A stretch of DNA of 64,000 nucleotides from NCBI RefSeq assembly GCF_000266945.1, contig NC_018025.1:6018001-6082000 (forward strand), given 5' to 3'. Both the position numbers and the translations under genes were made by a program. The stretch is from Desulfomonile tiedjei DSM 6799. Lineage in GTDB: Bacteria > Desulfobacterota > Desulfomonilia > Desulfomonilales > Desulfomonilaceae. Below are positions 25,001 through 33,739 of the stretch, one piece after another (within the stretch, counting starts at the first letter, position 1; each line of letters opens with the position of its first letter). The notes below the pieces were generated by a model. It saw only the letters and a program-made list of their open reading frames with translations. It was not told the origin of the DNA and searched no databases.

Positions 25001-25102
25001 CAGAACTTCTGAATTAAACTGCTTTGTTATCTCGGAGGGTAATTCAGCCCCCCGCCCGGTCCCAGAGGCGTTCTTTCTCAATTGTATCACTTTTCCAAAC
25101 AC
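22007..25102 (-). CDS. SNF2-family ATP-dependent helicase/translocase with SWIM zinc finger
   Basis: In this 1,031-residue protein, residues ~85-100 carry CGCFRSSTRTYCHH, the CxCx(n)CxH SWIM zinc finger. A long central region of unknown fold follows, then the SNF2 motor (~560-1025): CDDMGLGKTHQIMALM (Walker A), LIVLDEVQAIKN (DExx), GLTGTPIENSVTDLKSLFD, and the C-lobe with VVFSQYVKMLELI, SLRASGLGIDLTGGSVVIHY and ATDRVHRIGQ. It is the bacterial SWIM-SNF2 group, which acts on DNA-protein or polymerase complexes (RapA-like in mechanism). It stands alone, divergent from the exporter operon. No methylase or nuclease partner that would suggest a defence system is nearby. Confidence 0.9.
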   Translation of the reverse strand: MFGKVIQLRKNASGTGRGAELPSEITKQFNSEVLDRGLRLAETSRISHINFGRESYFGLVSDSSEKGVNVHISLDPDTKVLTRAACGCFRSSTRTYCHHIVSFVRYILRPDPETGRLRTLDEDFQDSFWHEISSFGFKNFGDSLLGFKVQVNHGGEGLRISFSDRNQNEIMAFMPGERLVEEFLHEFFDLIRRDIDSTLFRRMYGRKLKDPNVPSLRRRPWQYSESEHEINRRGMKSVRQYMEDSIWHRIAKVGFLVCGRGGGNFHFRFLEHKQELCVEAFDESDTVILRLIPPRNLIGSVMEVAHKKGAIGSDLLIHPHMLKTGYRIEMAESSALHVTPVVENPDPDAEPGQEYLDRTKLEQQLFGAYYFFPDWGFFQIAVNPTNLPAEYFSAQKRTVIPADKINAFLQEHGEVLKTESSILMDGDLVDHETLETYQQVLVDHKDFGRDNLSLQITYDFGGFVVPFRDIFQSRKDKKRFLICDDKWIDTSSREFAWMDGLDEKLLDTGDSISIGRTEYLRFLALHDRVEKRFSSTKIRDWFQGFELLKPAGRIPSTRTMKGKLRGYQKNGFGWLWFLYENGFSGLLCDDMGLGKTHQIMALMTGILSRQTRKSDRLRFLVVCPTTVLSHWKDKLMEYCPFLDPYIYHGTDRSFHQAFEEHLLIITSYGIALRDVEMLAEFRFDLIVLDEVQAIKNKSTKTYAAIRALESVCTIGLTGTPIENSVTDLKSLFDVILPGYLMTDSLFETHFRQLIEETNDHAAKEKLSRMIQPFTLRRKKEQVLKELPPKIEDIRRCGLSDDQIRFYRDIVENQGRALVQTLKDPDKTVPYMHVFAVLNYLKQICNHPALLEGDSTNYEKYASGKWDLFVELLDESLGSGQKVVVFSQYVKMLELIEAYLRDRKIEFATIKGHTRNRAEPVRRFNHDSDCMVFSASLRASGLGIDLTGGSVVIHYDRWWNSAREDQATDRVHRIGQSRGVQVFKLVTENTLEEKIDLIISRKRRLMESVVKQDDQMLLKHFSREELIELMSF

Positions 25103-25535
25103 TTAAAACTCCTTTACTAACCCTGGCAACCTACATTCCACGACCCGTCGATATCACAATAGAATTGGGGTGTCAATTATTAAATTAGAAAATGAGAAAC
25201 CTCAGACAATGTTTCTAATGTTAGGGGAAATTCGGCTAATTGGTAACTGGAAAGGTTAATTGCTGGTTAGACCGCATCCATCCTCGCGAAAAACACTAAT
25301 GATCGTTGTAGTAACAGGATGGCGGTTATGTGTCCGTTCGCTCGGACGTTCAAAGTACTGGCAGCGGCCACATTACGAATGTATAGTGTCATACCTGAAT
25401 CCGTTCTGAGATTCAGGACTTCGCTCGCCAAGCGAGGTTTGCATTCTATTCTTCTTCGCTACAGGAAATCCTCATGGATGGAGCCTCTTTCCTGTTCCGG
25501 TTCGAGAAAATGTACTCGGAGATAAGTATCTTCAC
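25103..25535. promoter_or_regulatory. Divergent intergenic region, no gene
   Basis: This region lies between the SNF2 gene and the exporter operon. The left half is AT-rich and presumably carries both promoters, but I cannot single out convincing -35/-10 pairs. Near 25,390-25,435 are two small hairpins, CTGAATCCGTTCTGAGATTCAG and CTTCGCTCGCCAAGCGAGG, in the style of the extragenic repeats elsewhere in the window. Confidence 0.4.
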
Positions 25536-26564
25536 ATGGCAAAGAAAATAGTCCCTATTATCGCAATACTGTTGCTGCTCGGCGCGGCAGTGTGGTTTTT
25601 CAAATTGCGATCCGAAAACGGTAAGCATCGCGGCATATTCGTGAGTGGGAACATCGAAGCCGTGGAAGTGGATTTGTCGTTTCGCATCTCGGGTCAAATC
25701 AAAAGTCTGCCGATTGAGGAAGGCGACCGAGTCGAGAAGAACCAAACAGTAGCTGCTCTGGACACTGACACGCTCCTGGCTCAGAAAGGAGCGGCAGAAG
25801 CTGAGTTGGCAAATGCGCGCGCTGTACTCGACGAACTGGAAGAGGGAACTCGATCCGAACAGATCGAACGCTCCCGAGCCGCGTTGAAAGCGGCTGAGAG
25901 TAGGTTCTCGTTTGCGAAAGACGAACACGAACGCTACAAGTCTCTCTACAAAGAAAAAGCCATTTCGGCATCGACCTTCGACACGAAAGAAACCGCGCTG
26001 AAAGTTGCAAGCGAGGAGCTGAGAAACGCCGCACAGCTCGTCCAGGAATTGGAGAAAGGTCCCAGAGAACAGCAAATCAGGGCGGCACGCGCCAAATTGA
26101 CCAGAGTCGAATGGGATCTGAAGCGCATCGAACTCGATATCGAGCACTCCTATCTGATAACACCCGTTTCTGGTGTAGTTCTCGTTAAGTCCAACGAGAT
26201 GGGAGAGGTGATACTTCCGGGAGCGACTGTTACCACTGTGGCGGCATTGGATGAAGTGTGGCTCAAAGGTTATATTGGCGAAATCGATCTGGGAAAAGTC
26301 AAATTGAAACAAAAGGCAATTATAACCACGGACAGCTATCCTGATAAGGTATATGAAGGAGTGGTAACGTACATTTCTTCTCGAGCCGAATTTACGCCCA
26401 AGAACGTGCAAACCAAGGAAGAACGCATCAAACAGGTGTACCGAGTCAAGATAACCATCAAAAATCCTAACCAGGAACTGAAAATAGGAATGCCCGCTGA
26501 AGGCTATATTCTCGTGGATCCCGCGGAACAGAAAAACGAGAGCCAACATGTCGGAAAACCATGA
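25536..26564 (+). CDS. HlyD/YbhG-type membrane fusion protein of an ABC exporter
   Basis: The 342-residue protein has an N-terminal anchor (KKIVPIIAILLLLGAAVWFF), a lipoyl/barrel-sandwich half GNIEAVEVDLSFRISGQIKS, a long coiled-coil hairpin (~85-185) with two repeats of the form E-G-(P/T)-R-x-E-Q-I-x-x-(S/A)-R-A, and the second lipoyl half SYLITPVSGVVLVKSNEMGE. This is the YbhG/HlyD periplasmic adaptor layout. It is first in a five-gene operon (adaptor, two ATPases, two permeases), and its stop overlaps the next gene by 17 bases. It would connect the inner-membrane transporter to an outer-membrane channel. Confidence 0.9.
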   Translation: MAKKIVPIIAILLLLGAAVWFFKLRSENGKHRGIFVSGNIEAVEVDLSFRISGQIKSLPIEEGDRVEKNQTVAALDTDTLLAQKGAAEAELANARAVLDELEEGTRSEQIERSRAALKAAESRFSFAKDEHERYKSLYKEKAISASTFDTKETALKVASEELRNAAQLVQELEKGPREQQIRAARAKLTRVEWDLKRIELDIEHSYLITPVSGVVLVKSNEMGEVILPGATVTTVAALDEVWLKGYIGEIDLGKVKLKQKAIITTDSYPDKVYEGVVTYISSRAEFTPKNVQTKEERIKQVYRVKITIKNPNQELKIGMPAEGYILVDPAEQKNESQHVGKP

Positions 26565-27513
26565 TGCGCAAAACGATCTAGCGATCCGTACAGAAAAACT
26601 CTCGCGCAGATTTGATGAAGTACAGGCCGTTCAGGATCTCGATCTGACCGTGAGACGAGGTGAACTGTTCGGATTGGTGGGCCCTGATGGGGCGGGCAAG
26701 ACCACGACTATGCGCATGCTGGCGGGGATTCTCGAGCCCACGTCCGGGGATGCCTGGATTGATGGTGTCTCGGTTGTGAAAGATCCTGAGGGAATCAAGA
26801 CACATTTGGCCTACATGCCGCAGCGATTCGGTCTGTACCAGGACCTCACCGTAATAGAAAATCTCCATTTCTATGCTGATTTGTTCAGAGTTCCGAGGCG
26901 CATCAGGGCTCAACGGATTGAGGAACTCTTCGGGTTCAGCCGTTTGGGACCTTTCAAGGATCGATTGGCTGGTGCGCTTTCCGGCGGAATGAAGCAGAAG
27001 CTGGGGTTGGCCTGCGCACTTATTCACGAACCACGGGTGCTCCTGCTCGACGAGCCGACCAATGGTGTAGATCCTGTGTCCAGGAGGGATTTTTGGAAGA
27101 TTCTCTATGAACTCTTGAAGGAGAGAATCTCCATACTCGTTTCTACGGCATATTTGGATGAGGCAGAACGAACGAACCGCGTCGGCCTCATGCATAACGG
27201 TTCACTGATTCGTGTTGGAGAACCCCAGGAGATGAAGACGAGATTACCGGGCTTCATGGTCGAACTTACCACGTCGGATCGATCGAAGGCCCGGGAAGTC
27301 TTGGCCCGAATGTCCGGACTGCTCGACATCAACACGTTTGGGGACGGTCTCCACGTGAGAATTTCACAGGAATCCGATCAAGAAGCTATGAGGAATCGTC
27401 TCGAGGAAGCAGGCATCGAAATTCGCTCGCTCAGGAGCATCTCGCCCTCTATTGAGGACACCTTTCTTCATCTGATCACGCGAGCACAGAAAAAGCGGGG
27501 AGATGTCGCTTGA
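26548..27513 (+). CDS. ABC transporter ATPase, first of a pair
   Basis: The 321-residue protein has Walker A GPDGAGKTTTM (~50), the Q-loop YMPQRFGLYQDLTV, signature ALSGGMKQKLGLACAL, Walker B VLLLDEPTNGVDP and the H-loop replaced by STAYLDEAER (Ala-Tyr instead of the usual Thr-His). The missing switch His suggests reduced hydrolysis at one site of a heterodimer. It corresponds to the N-terminal half of YbhF; here the two halves are separate genes. It is translationally coupled to both neighbours. Confidence 0.9.
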   Translation: MSENHDAQNDLAIRTEKLSRRFDEVQAVQDLDLTVRRGELFGLVGPDGAGKTTTMRMLAGILEPTSGDAWIDGVSVVKDPEGIKTHLAYMPQRFGLYQDLTVIENLHFYADLFRVPRRIRAQRIEELFGFSRLGPFKDRLAGALSGGMKQKLGLACALIHEPRVLLLDEPTNGVDPVSRRDFWKILYELLKERISILVSTAYLDEAERTNRVGLMHNGSLIRVGEPQEMKTRLPGFMVELTTSDRSKAREVLARMSGLLDINTFGDGLHVRISQESDQEAMRNRLEEAGIEIRSLRSISPSIEDTFLHLITRAQKKRGDVA

Positions 27514-28484
27514 ACCAAAATGGCAAAGAAATAGCCGTGTTTGCACAAGACCTCACCAGGATATTCGGTGAGTTCGTTGCTGTAGATCATATTGCCTTCG
27601 AGGTGGAGAAAGGAGAGATCTTCGGTTTTCTTGGGCCGAATGGTGCCGGAAAGACGACCACTATCAAGATTCTGTGCGGACTGCTCACCCCAACTTCGGG
27701 TGTCGCTCGCGTCTCAGGGTGGGATGTGGCCACCCAATACGAGGAAATTAAGAAACACATCGGATACATGTCTCAGCGGTTCTCCTTGTACGAAGACTTG
27801 ACTGTCCAAGAGAATATCGAATTTTTTGGAGGCATTTACGGGCTTGCGAGCGGCAAGAGGGCAGAACGCTATAAATGGGTGCTCGAGATGTCGGGATTGA
27901 CTGACAAGAAAGACACCTTGACCAGCGACTTGGCCCTGGGATGGAAGCAAAGGCTGGCGCTCGGATGCGCGGTGCTCCACGAGCCTCCGGTTCTTTTCCT
28001 CGACGAGCCCACTTCGGGGGTCGACCCGTTGTCCAGGAGGACTTTCTGGGATCTGATCAATGATATGGCTCGTGAGGGCATAACCGTATTCGTGACCACT
28101 CACTATATGGAAGAGGCCGAATACTGCAACAGGCTTGCCTTGATGAATCGTGGCCGGATAGTCGCGCTGGGAACTCCGGGCCAACTCAAGACGGAGTGGA
28201 TGCCCGAATCGGTTCTGGATCTGGAATGCGATGAACTGATGCCTGCATGGGAACTGTTGCAGCGAGAGGATCTCTTCAGTGAAGTCGCAGTCTTTGGAAA
28301 CATGCTTCACATCGTTACGAAAAATCCTGAAATCGCCGAAGATAAGGCTCGGGAAATACTGCGAAACGCGGGAATACGCGTTTCTCGTATCGAACCTATT
28401 ACTCCCAGTCTCGAGGATGTTTTCGTAACACTCACTGCCAAGGACATCAATACGGGTTGTACAAATGGGCGTTCAAAGAAGTAA
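27510..28484 (+). CDS. ABC transporter ATPase, second of a pair
   Basis: The 324-residue protein starts at TTG 27510, overlapping the previous stop (TTGA) with GGGGAG upstream. It has Walker A GPNGAGKTTTIK, the Q-loop YMSQRFSLYEDLTV, Walker B VLFLDEPTSGVDP and a normal switch His in VTTHYMEEAE. The signature reads DLALGWKQRLAL rather than LSGGQ, a variation I associate with the second domain of YbhF-like ATPases. Together the pair probably forms a heterodimer with one canonical and one degenerate ATP site. The C-terminal ~80 residues are the regulatory tail of drug-type exporters. Confidence 0.9.
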   Translation: MNQNGKEIAVFAQDLTRIFGEFVAVDHIAFEVEKGEIFGFLGPNGAGKTTTIKILCGLLTPTSGVARVSGWDVATQYEEIKKHIGYMSQRFSLYEDLTVQENIEFFGGIYGLASGKRAERYKWVLEMSGLTDKKDTLTSDLALGWKQRLALGCAVLHEPPVLFLDEPTSGVDPLSRRTFWDLINDMAREGITVFVTTHYMEEAEYCNRLALMNRGRIVALGTPGQLKTEWMPESVLDLECDELMPAWELLQREDLFSEVAVFGNMLHIVTKNPEIAEDKAREILRNAGIRVSRIEPITPSLEDVFVTLTAKDINTGCTNGRSKK

Positions 28485-28486
28485 CG

Positions 28487-28578
28487 CCTAGCAAATCCGG
28501 TCCCGGCATGTCTCCGAAGCGAAGTCAGTCGGTGCCGTTCGTAGCCAAGGAGATTTGCCGGGACCGGCAAATAGCAGG
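28487..28578. repeat. Long imperfect inverted repeat inside the exporter operon
   Basis: The arm from 28487 to 28515, with core CCGGTCCCGGCA and end TCTCC, is complementary with a few mismatches to 28549-28578, which contains GGAGA and TGCCGGGACCGG. The loop is about 33 bases. It sits in the only gap of the operon, between the second ATPase and the first permease, so it could lower or separate permease expression, or it may be an extragenic palindrome that landed there. Confidence 0.65.
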
Positions 28579-28625
28579 TTTCTCAATATTCTTTCTATGA
28601 AAGCACTTTGGCATTAATCAGCGCA

Positions 28626-29762
28626 ATGAACATTCCACGAACATTGGCAGTAGCCCGAAAGGAGACGCGGCAGATTGTGCGGGATTCCCGTTCATTGTAC
28701 CTGGCGCTCGGAATCCCTGTTCTGCTCATGGTGCTTTTCGGATACGCGCTGTCTCTCGATGTAGACGATATCCCTATTGCGGTTTGGGACCAGGATCGCT
28801 CCCCCGAATCCCGAGAGTTCCTGGATCGTCTCACGAGTTCCGGATATTTTCGCGTAGTTTTCGCTACCGATCGTTACAGTCGCATTGTACATGCGATTGA
28901 TGACAATGCCATAACAGTGGGAATCACCATACCCTACAATTTCAGCGAACATATGAAAACGGGCCAGCCAATCACCATTCAAGCATTGATGGATGGTTCC
29001 GATTCAACTCGTGCGGGAATTGCGCTGGAATATCTCAAGGTAATTATAGCCGTATATGAGGGGGATTATCAGTTCCGGGAATTGGACAGGCAGGCGGTGA
29101 AGTCACGTATAAAAGTGCCTGTGGAGTCGCGGATTCGCATTTTGTACAATCCGGAGCTTGTGAGCAGAAACAATATTGTCCCCGGTTTGATAGCAATCAT
29201 CATGATGGTCATAGCTGCACTTCTTACATCCCTGACCATTGTGCGTGAACGGGAGACGGGCACGATGGAGCAGCTCATATCCACGCCGGTCAAACCCAAC
29301 GAGCTGATTATCGGGAAGCTGATTCCGTACTTTGTGCTGGGATACGTCGACCTAATAATAGTCTATCTTATGGGAGAATACGTCTTCCATGTTCCGTTCA
29401 AAGGCAATTTGCTGCTCATGTTCGGGTGTTCCTGTGTCTTTCTCATCGGAGCGCTTGCATTGGGTTTTCTTATCTCCGTTACTGCCCGAAACCAGTTTTT
29501 CGCTACTCAATTCGCTCTGCTTTCAACATTTCTTCCGACGTTCTTGCTGTCCGGGTTTGTTTTTCCCATATCCAACATGCCTGATTGGCTTCAGGTAATC
29601 ACTTACATAGTGCCTGCACGACATCTCATAACGATTCTTCGAGCCATTTACCTCAAAGGCGCAGGCATCGAGATTATTGCCTTTCCTCTACTTATGCTGG
29701 TGGTGATCAGCGGGTTCGTAGTGCTCATTGCAGTGAAAAAATTAAGGAAGACCATCGCATGA
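28626..29762 (+). CDS. ABC-2 type permease (YbhS/YbhR-like), first
   Basis: The 378-residue protein from ATG 28626 begins MNIPRTLAVARKETRQIVRD, a cytoplasmic start, then TM1 (ALGIPVLLMVLFGYALSL). A large periplasmic domain of about 150 residues follows, with DDIPIAVWDQDRSPESREF, and then five further membrane segments from about residue 190. The motif TIVREREtGTMEQLISTPVK before TM3 is the ABC-2 coupling region. The overall pattern (TM, large extracytoplasmic domain, 5 TM) is that of YhhJ/YbhS. A TTG 18 bases upstream is an alternative start; neither has a strong ribosome site. Confidence 0.88.
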   Translation: MNIPRTLAVARKETRQIVRDSRSLYLALGIPVLLMVLFGYALSLDVDDIPIAVWDQDRSPESREFLDRLTSSGYFRVVFATDRYSRIVHAIDDNAITVGITIPYNFSEHMKTGQPITIQALMDGSDSTRAGIALEYLKVIIAVYEGDYQFRELDRQAVKSRIKVPVESRIRILYNPELVSRNNIVPGLIAIIMMVIAALLTSLTIVRERETGTMEQLISTPVKPNELIIGKLIPYFVLGYVDLIIVYLMGEYVFHVPFKGNLLLMFGCSCVFLIGALALGFLISVTARNQFFATQFALLSTFLPTFLLSGFVFPISNMPDWLQVITYIVPARHLITILRAIYLKGAGIEIIAFPLLMLVVISGFVVLIAVKKLRKTIA

Positions 29763-30994
29763 GCCAATTCGCAGACGGCACAGCCAGGAAACGCGCCAAC
29801 ACAAACGGCTCGAAATGGCCGACGCGAGAGTCCGTAAAAGCCAGCCTGCAACGAATCAGTCACCTGATACGAAAAGAGTTCATCCACATTATCAGGAGCA
29901 AACAAAATTTCCGAATGCTGCTCATTGCACCCCTGGTCCAACTTGTAGTCTTCGGGTACGCTTCTCGTCTGGATGTGAAGGATGTTGACACAGTCATTGC
30001 AGATCTGGATCACAGCACCATGAGCCGACAGATAACGGACGCATTCTCCCGGTCGGGCTATTTCAGGATAGTGGCACACGTAAATTCCTATGATGCGGTT
30101 GACGATTATATGCTGAGGGGCAAAGCTGCGGTGGCCATTCTCATCCCGCCGGATCTTGAGCGTCAAATACAAGGATTTCGGACCGTTCTGGTAGGGGTGT
30201 TAATCGACGGAGTCGATACAACCACTGCTGGAACAGTATCGGGCTATGCGCAATCCATATTGCAGCAATTCTCCACAGATCTTATCGTGGCACGCATGAA
30301 CCAGATGCAGGGATTGCTGTACACCACGGCAAATCCCCGGATCATCTCACCCGGCGTAACTGATGCAGGCCGCGCCTGGTTCAACCCGAATCTCAATTCG
30401 AAAAATTTCTTTGTGCCCGGAGTTGTCGTCCTCATAATCTTGGCAATGAGTATTGTCCTCACGTCTGCGATAATTGTACGGGAAAAAGAAATCGGCACGA
30501 TAGAGCAATTGATGGTCACGCCCATATCGCGTTTCGAGCTGATCCTGGGCAAAACCATTCCTTCTTTCATATTGGAATTCACCACGTTAACCGTCATCAC
30601 ACCGCTCGCGTTTCTTATGTTCGATATACCGTTCAAAGGATCTGTGTGGTTTTTTTACGTTACGTCCATAATTTTTCTCATTACCACCTCCGGAATCGGA
30701 ATAACCATCTCCGCATTCTGTAAAACGCAGCAGCAGGCTGTGCTCACATCGTTCATGTTTCTTCAGCCATCGGTTCTTCTCTCCGGGTACGCATTTCCCA
30801 TAGAGAATATGCCCGTAATTATTCAATATGTTACGTATTTAAATCCTCTCAGATATTTTATCACCATCATGAGAGGCGTCTTTCTCAAAGGAACGGGATG
30901 GGAAATCTTGTGGCCGCAAGTGATTCCTATGATTGTCATGGCTATTTTTTATGTAGCATTGGCTTCATTTTTATTTAAGAAGAGAGTCGATTAA
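29759..30994 (+). CDS. ABC-2 type permease (YbhR/YbhS-like), second
   Basis: The 411-residue protein begins at ATG 29759, overlapping the previous stop in ATGA. It has the same topology as its neighbour, with a longer cytoplasmic N-terminus (~45 residues), TM1 in FRMLLIAPLVQLVVFGYASR, the periplasmic domain starting DVDTVIADLDHSTMSRQITD, and ABC-2 helices with IIVREKEIGTIEQLMVTPIS. The two permeases would pair as a heterodimer over the two ATPases. Substrate is unknown; relatives export drugs or lipophilic cations. Confidence 0.9.
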   Translation: MSQFADGTARKRANTNGSKWPTRESVKASLQRISHLIRKEFIHIIRSKQNFRMLLIAPLVQLVVFGYASRLDVKDVDTVIADLDHSTMSRQITDAFSRSGYFRIVAHVNSYDAVDDYMLRGKAAVAILIPPDLERQIQGFRTVLVGVLIDGVDTTTAGTVSGYAQSILQQFSTDLIVARMNQMQGLLYTTANPRIISPGVTDAGRAWFNPNLNSKNFFVPGVVVLIILAMSIVLTSAIIVREKEIGTIEQLMVTPISRFELILGKTIPSFILEFTTLTVITPLAFLMFDIPFKGSVWFFYVTSIIFLITTSGIGITISAFCKTQQQAVLTSFMFLQPSVLLSGYAFPIENMPVIIQYVTYLNPLRYFITIMRGVFLKGTGWEILWPQVIPMIVMAIFYVALASFLFKKRVD

Positions 30995-31116
30995 TTACAG
31001 CACGTTATCTCTGGAAGATGCAGAAGCTTCTCCTATGGCTGCGAAGCGAAGGGGATTGCTCTTGAAGTGAAAGTGTCCAAATAATAGACCAGGGTTTAAA
31101 GGAGGTATTTTTTCTT

Positions 31117-33000
31117 ATGCCTGAAAAAAAGGAATTCACGAAAAAGACTTCTTTTTCGGTCATATATATTCTCTTGGCGTTTCTGGTGTTTTCATTGCTG
31201 CAATTTTGGCTTGCACCCGAACGCGATAGTATCTCGTATTCCCAATTTAAGAAGTATATTGCCGATGGCAAAATCAATGCCGTGGTTGTTTCACAGCGGT
31301 TTCTCAAAGGATATGAGAAAATCCAAGGCGGCACCAAGACTGAGCCCTTGTTTCCCACAAAAATGTATGTGACCCCACGCGTTGACGATCGGAATCTGAT
31401 CAATTTTCTCGAAGAGAATAATGCCGAAATCATTGCGGAAAATGAAAATACGCTTTTGATGACCGTCCTTTCCTGGGTTCTTCCGGCTTTGATCTTCGTA
31501 GGAATTTGGTTGTGGGCAATGAGGAGGATGGGGCAGAGTTCGGGAATAATGACGCTGGGAAAGAGCAAAGCCCGCATCGTGGCTCAGACGGATCTCGGGG
31601 TGACTTTCAAAGACGTTGCCGGCCAGGACGAAGCAATCCAGGAGCTCCAGGAAATCCTGGAATTCCTACGAACTCCGGATAAATTCACCAAGTTGGGAGC
31701 AAAGGTCCCGAAAGGTATTCTCCTGGTGGGCCCGCCGGGAACCGGAAAAACGCTTCTGGCTAAGGCAGTCGCGGGGGAAGCCGGTGTGCCGTTCTTCAAC
31801 ATCAGCGGTTCGGATTTTATCGAAATGTTTGTAGGCCTCGGTGCTGCCCGGGTGAGAGATCTATTCGAACAGGCTGCAAAACAGGCTCCCTGCCTCGTCT
31901 TCATAGACGAGTTGGACGCGCTCGGAAAAGCTCGCGGCGCGGGCAACATCGCAGGACATGATGAGCGAGAGCAAACGCTCAATCAGCTTCTCGTGGAAAT
32001 GGACGGATTTCAGGCAAATCAGGGGGTCGTCATCCTGGCCGCAACCAACAGGCCGGAAATTCTCGATCCCGCGCTGCTAAGGCCCGGCAGATTCGACCGC
32101 CATATACTCGTGGACAGGCCTGACCTGGCGGGCCGCATAGCCATTCTTAAAGTTCATACGCGCACTGTTGTTTTGTCCCGAGATGTGGATCTGGAGATCA
32201 TTGCACGAAGAACTCCTGGTTTTACGGGCGCAGACCTTGCCAATCTGGTGAATGAGGCTGCTCTGCTTGCTGCCAGAAAAGAACAAAAAGAGGTTACGTC
32301 ACGCGAGTTTGAAGAAGCCATAGACAGAATCATTGCAGGCCTGGAAAAGAAGAACCGTGTCCTCAATGAAAAAGAAAAGAAGACAGTTGCCTATCATGAA
32401 ACAGGTCACGCGCTTGTAGCCGCGTTTCGTCCCACAGCAGAAAAAGTGCACAAGATCTCGATCATTCCCAGGGGAATCGGGGCGCTCGGCTTCACGCTGC
32501 AATTGCCGACCGAAGATCGCTATCTCATGTCAAAGCAAGAGCTGCTCGAGAAAATCGATGTTCTCCTGGGAGGACGTGCAGCGGAGTCGATCGTTTTCAA
32601 AGAGATAACCACAGGTGCACAAAACGATCTGCAGCGAGCCACCGATATAGCGCGCAGCATGGTGACTCTGTACGGAATGACGGACAATCTCGGCGCGGTT
32701 ACTTACAGGCCTACTCCAAATCCTTTTCTACAGCAGTCGTACTTTCCGCAGGAACGGGAGATCAGCGATGAAACCGCACGCCTCATAGACAGCGAAATAA
32801 GGAATATCGTAGACGCCAGAATGCAGGAAGTGGTCGGCACACTGCAGGCAAACGAGCTTCTGCTCCACAAAGTGGCACAAAGACTCCTGCAAAAAGAAAC
32901 CATCGAAGCTGACGAATTTTTCGAGCTGATCGGGAAAGAAGTACCTGAAGAACCGGAGGATAAGACGCTTATCAAAGCTGCCGACGTGAGAAATATCTAG
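31117..33000 (+). CDS. ftsH: FtsH membrane-bound ATP-dependent zinc protease
   Basis: This 627-residue protein has two N-terminal membrane helices (about 10-30 and 108-128) around a small periplasmic domain, then the AAA module with Walker [18 protein letters not shown] (~204), Walker [13 protein letters not shown] (~260), second region of homology [20 protein letters not shown], and the protease site HETGHAL (~426) with the later Asp ligand in [25 protein letters not shown] precedes the ATG. It degrades short-lived and misassembled membrane proteins. It is slightly shorter than E. coli FtsH at the C-terminus. Its neighbours are functionally unrelated. Confidence 0.95.
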   Translation: MPEKKEFTKKTSFSVIYILLAFLVFSLLQFWLAPERDSISYSQFKKYIADGKINAVVVSQRFLKGYEKIQGGTKTEPLFPTKMYVTPRVDDRNLINFLEENNAEIIAENENTLLMTVLSWVLPALIFVGIWLWAMRRMGQSSGIMTLGKSKARIVAQTDLGVTFKDVAGQDEAIQELQEILEFLRTPDKFTKLGAKVPKGILLVGPPGTGKTLLAKAVAGEAGVPFFNISGSDFIEMFVGLGAARVRDLFEQAAKQAPCLVFIDELDALGKARGAGNIAGHDEREQTLNQLLVEMDGFQANQGVVILAATNRPEILDPALLRPGRFDRHILVDRPDLAGRIAILKVHTRTVVLSRDVDLEIIARRTPGFTGADLANLVNEAALLAARKEQKEVTSREFEEAIDRIIAGLEKKNRVLNEKEKKTVAYHETGHALVAAFRPTAEKVHKISIIPRGIGALGFTLQLPTEDRYLMSKQELLEKIDVLLGGRAAESIVFKEITTGAQNDLQRATDIARSMVTLYGMTDNLGAVTYRPTPNPFLQQSYFPQEREISDETARLIDSEIRNIVDARMQEVVGTLQANELLLHKVAQRLLQKETIEADEFFELIGKEVPEEPEDKTLIKAADVRNI

Positions 33001-33073
33001 AAAAGATTCTTGAGCCGGAAGAGTGCCATTATTGTAAAGAGAAACTGCCATTCTGGAAAGGTCGTCGCGTCAT

Positions 33074-33715
33074 TTGGTTTCTAATGAAGAAAAACGCAGT
33101 CCGGTGAAGATTGTTGGGATCATTCTCGCCGCAGGGTTGTCTAACCGTTTCGGTTCTTCTAAGCTGAGCCAACAAGTATCAGGTTTGCCTATTGTATCTC
33201 ACGTCCTGATCGCTGCATTGAAATCGGAACTCGACCGTGTCGTGCTGGTGGTCAATCCCGCGACACGCGATATAGCCGTTCCCCAGGAGTTTCTTTCTAC
33301 TGAAAAACTCATTAAAGTAGAGAATCGGCAGCCGCAGCTCGGAATGTCTTCTTCGATGAAAACCGGCCTCGTCCACGTCACGAAAGAGACAACGGCCGCG
33401 CTCATATTGCTTGGCGATCAGCCCGGGATAACGTGTTCCGCCATTGATAGAATGATCGGGGCATCTCGTTTACATAAGGAAAAAATTGTGATTCCCACGA
33501 TCGACGGCCGCCGAACCACTCCTGTTCTGTTTCCTGCGCGCTTGTTTCCGGAACTCCTGTCGGTCTCCGGTGATGTGGGCGGACGAGAGGTAATCATGCG
33601 ATATCCTGAAATGACTATCCAGGTCGAACTGGCTGACGTGTACGACGATTCTGACGTCGATACCCCGGAAGATCTGGAAAAAATGAGACGAGCTGCTTTG
33701 GAAAGGATTGGATAA
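33074..33715 (+). CDS. MobA-like NTP transferase (MocA/molybdopterin nucleotidyltransferase-like)
   Basis: In this 213-residue protein, residues 12-30 read KIVGIILAAGLSNRFGSSKL, the G-x-(I/L)-L-A-A-G-x-S-x-R-x-G nucleotide-binding loop. LILLGDQPGIT near residue 118 carries the metal-binding Asp, and the C-terminus has DVYDDSDVDTPEDL, typical of the MobA-like group that makes molybdopterin cytosine dinucleotide. A start at TTG 33074 is 10 codons before GTG 33104; either is possible. A cofactor role is plausible in an anaerobe with many molybdoenzymes, but the exact substrate is not fixed by these motifs. Confidence 0.8.
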   Translation: MVSNEEKRSPVKIVGIILAAGLSNRFGSSKLSQQVSGLPIVSHVLIAALKSELDRVVLVVNPATRDIAVPQEFLSTEKLIKVENRQPQLGMSSSMKTGLVHVTKETTAALILLGDQPGITCSAIDRMIGASRLHKEKIVIPTIDGRRTTPVLFPARLFPELLSVSGDVGGREVIMRYPEMTIQVELADVYDDSDVDTPEDLEKMRRAALERIG

Positions 33716-33739
33716 CGTGTTCGTTGCAGGTCGATACGC

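Noticed and set aside
22007-25102. SNF2 helicase as part of a DISARM-like or other defence operon
   Set aside because: No methylase, PLD nuclease or DUF1998 neighbour; the gene is alone between a glycosyltransferase and an exporter operon.
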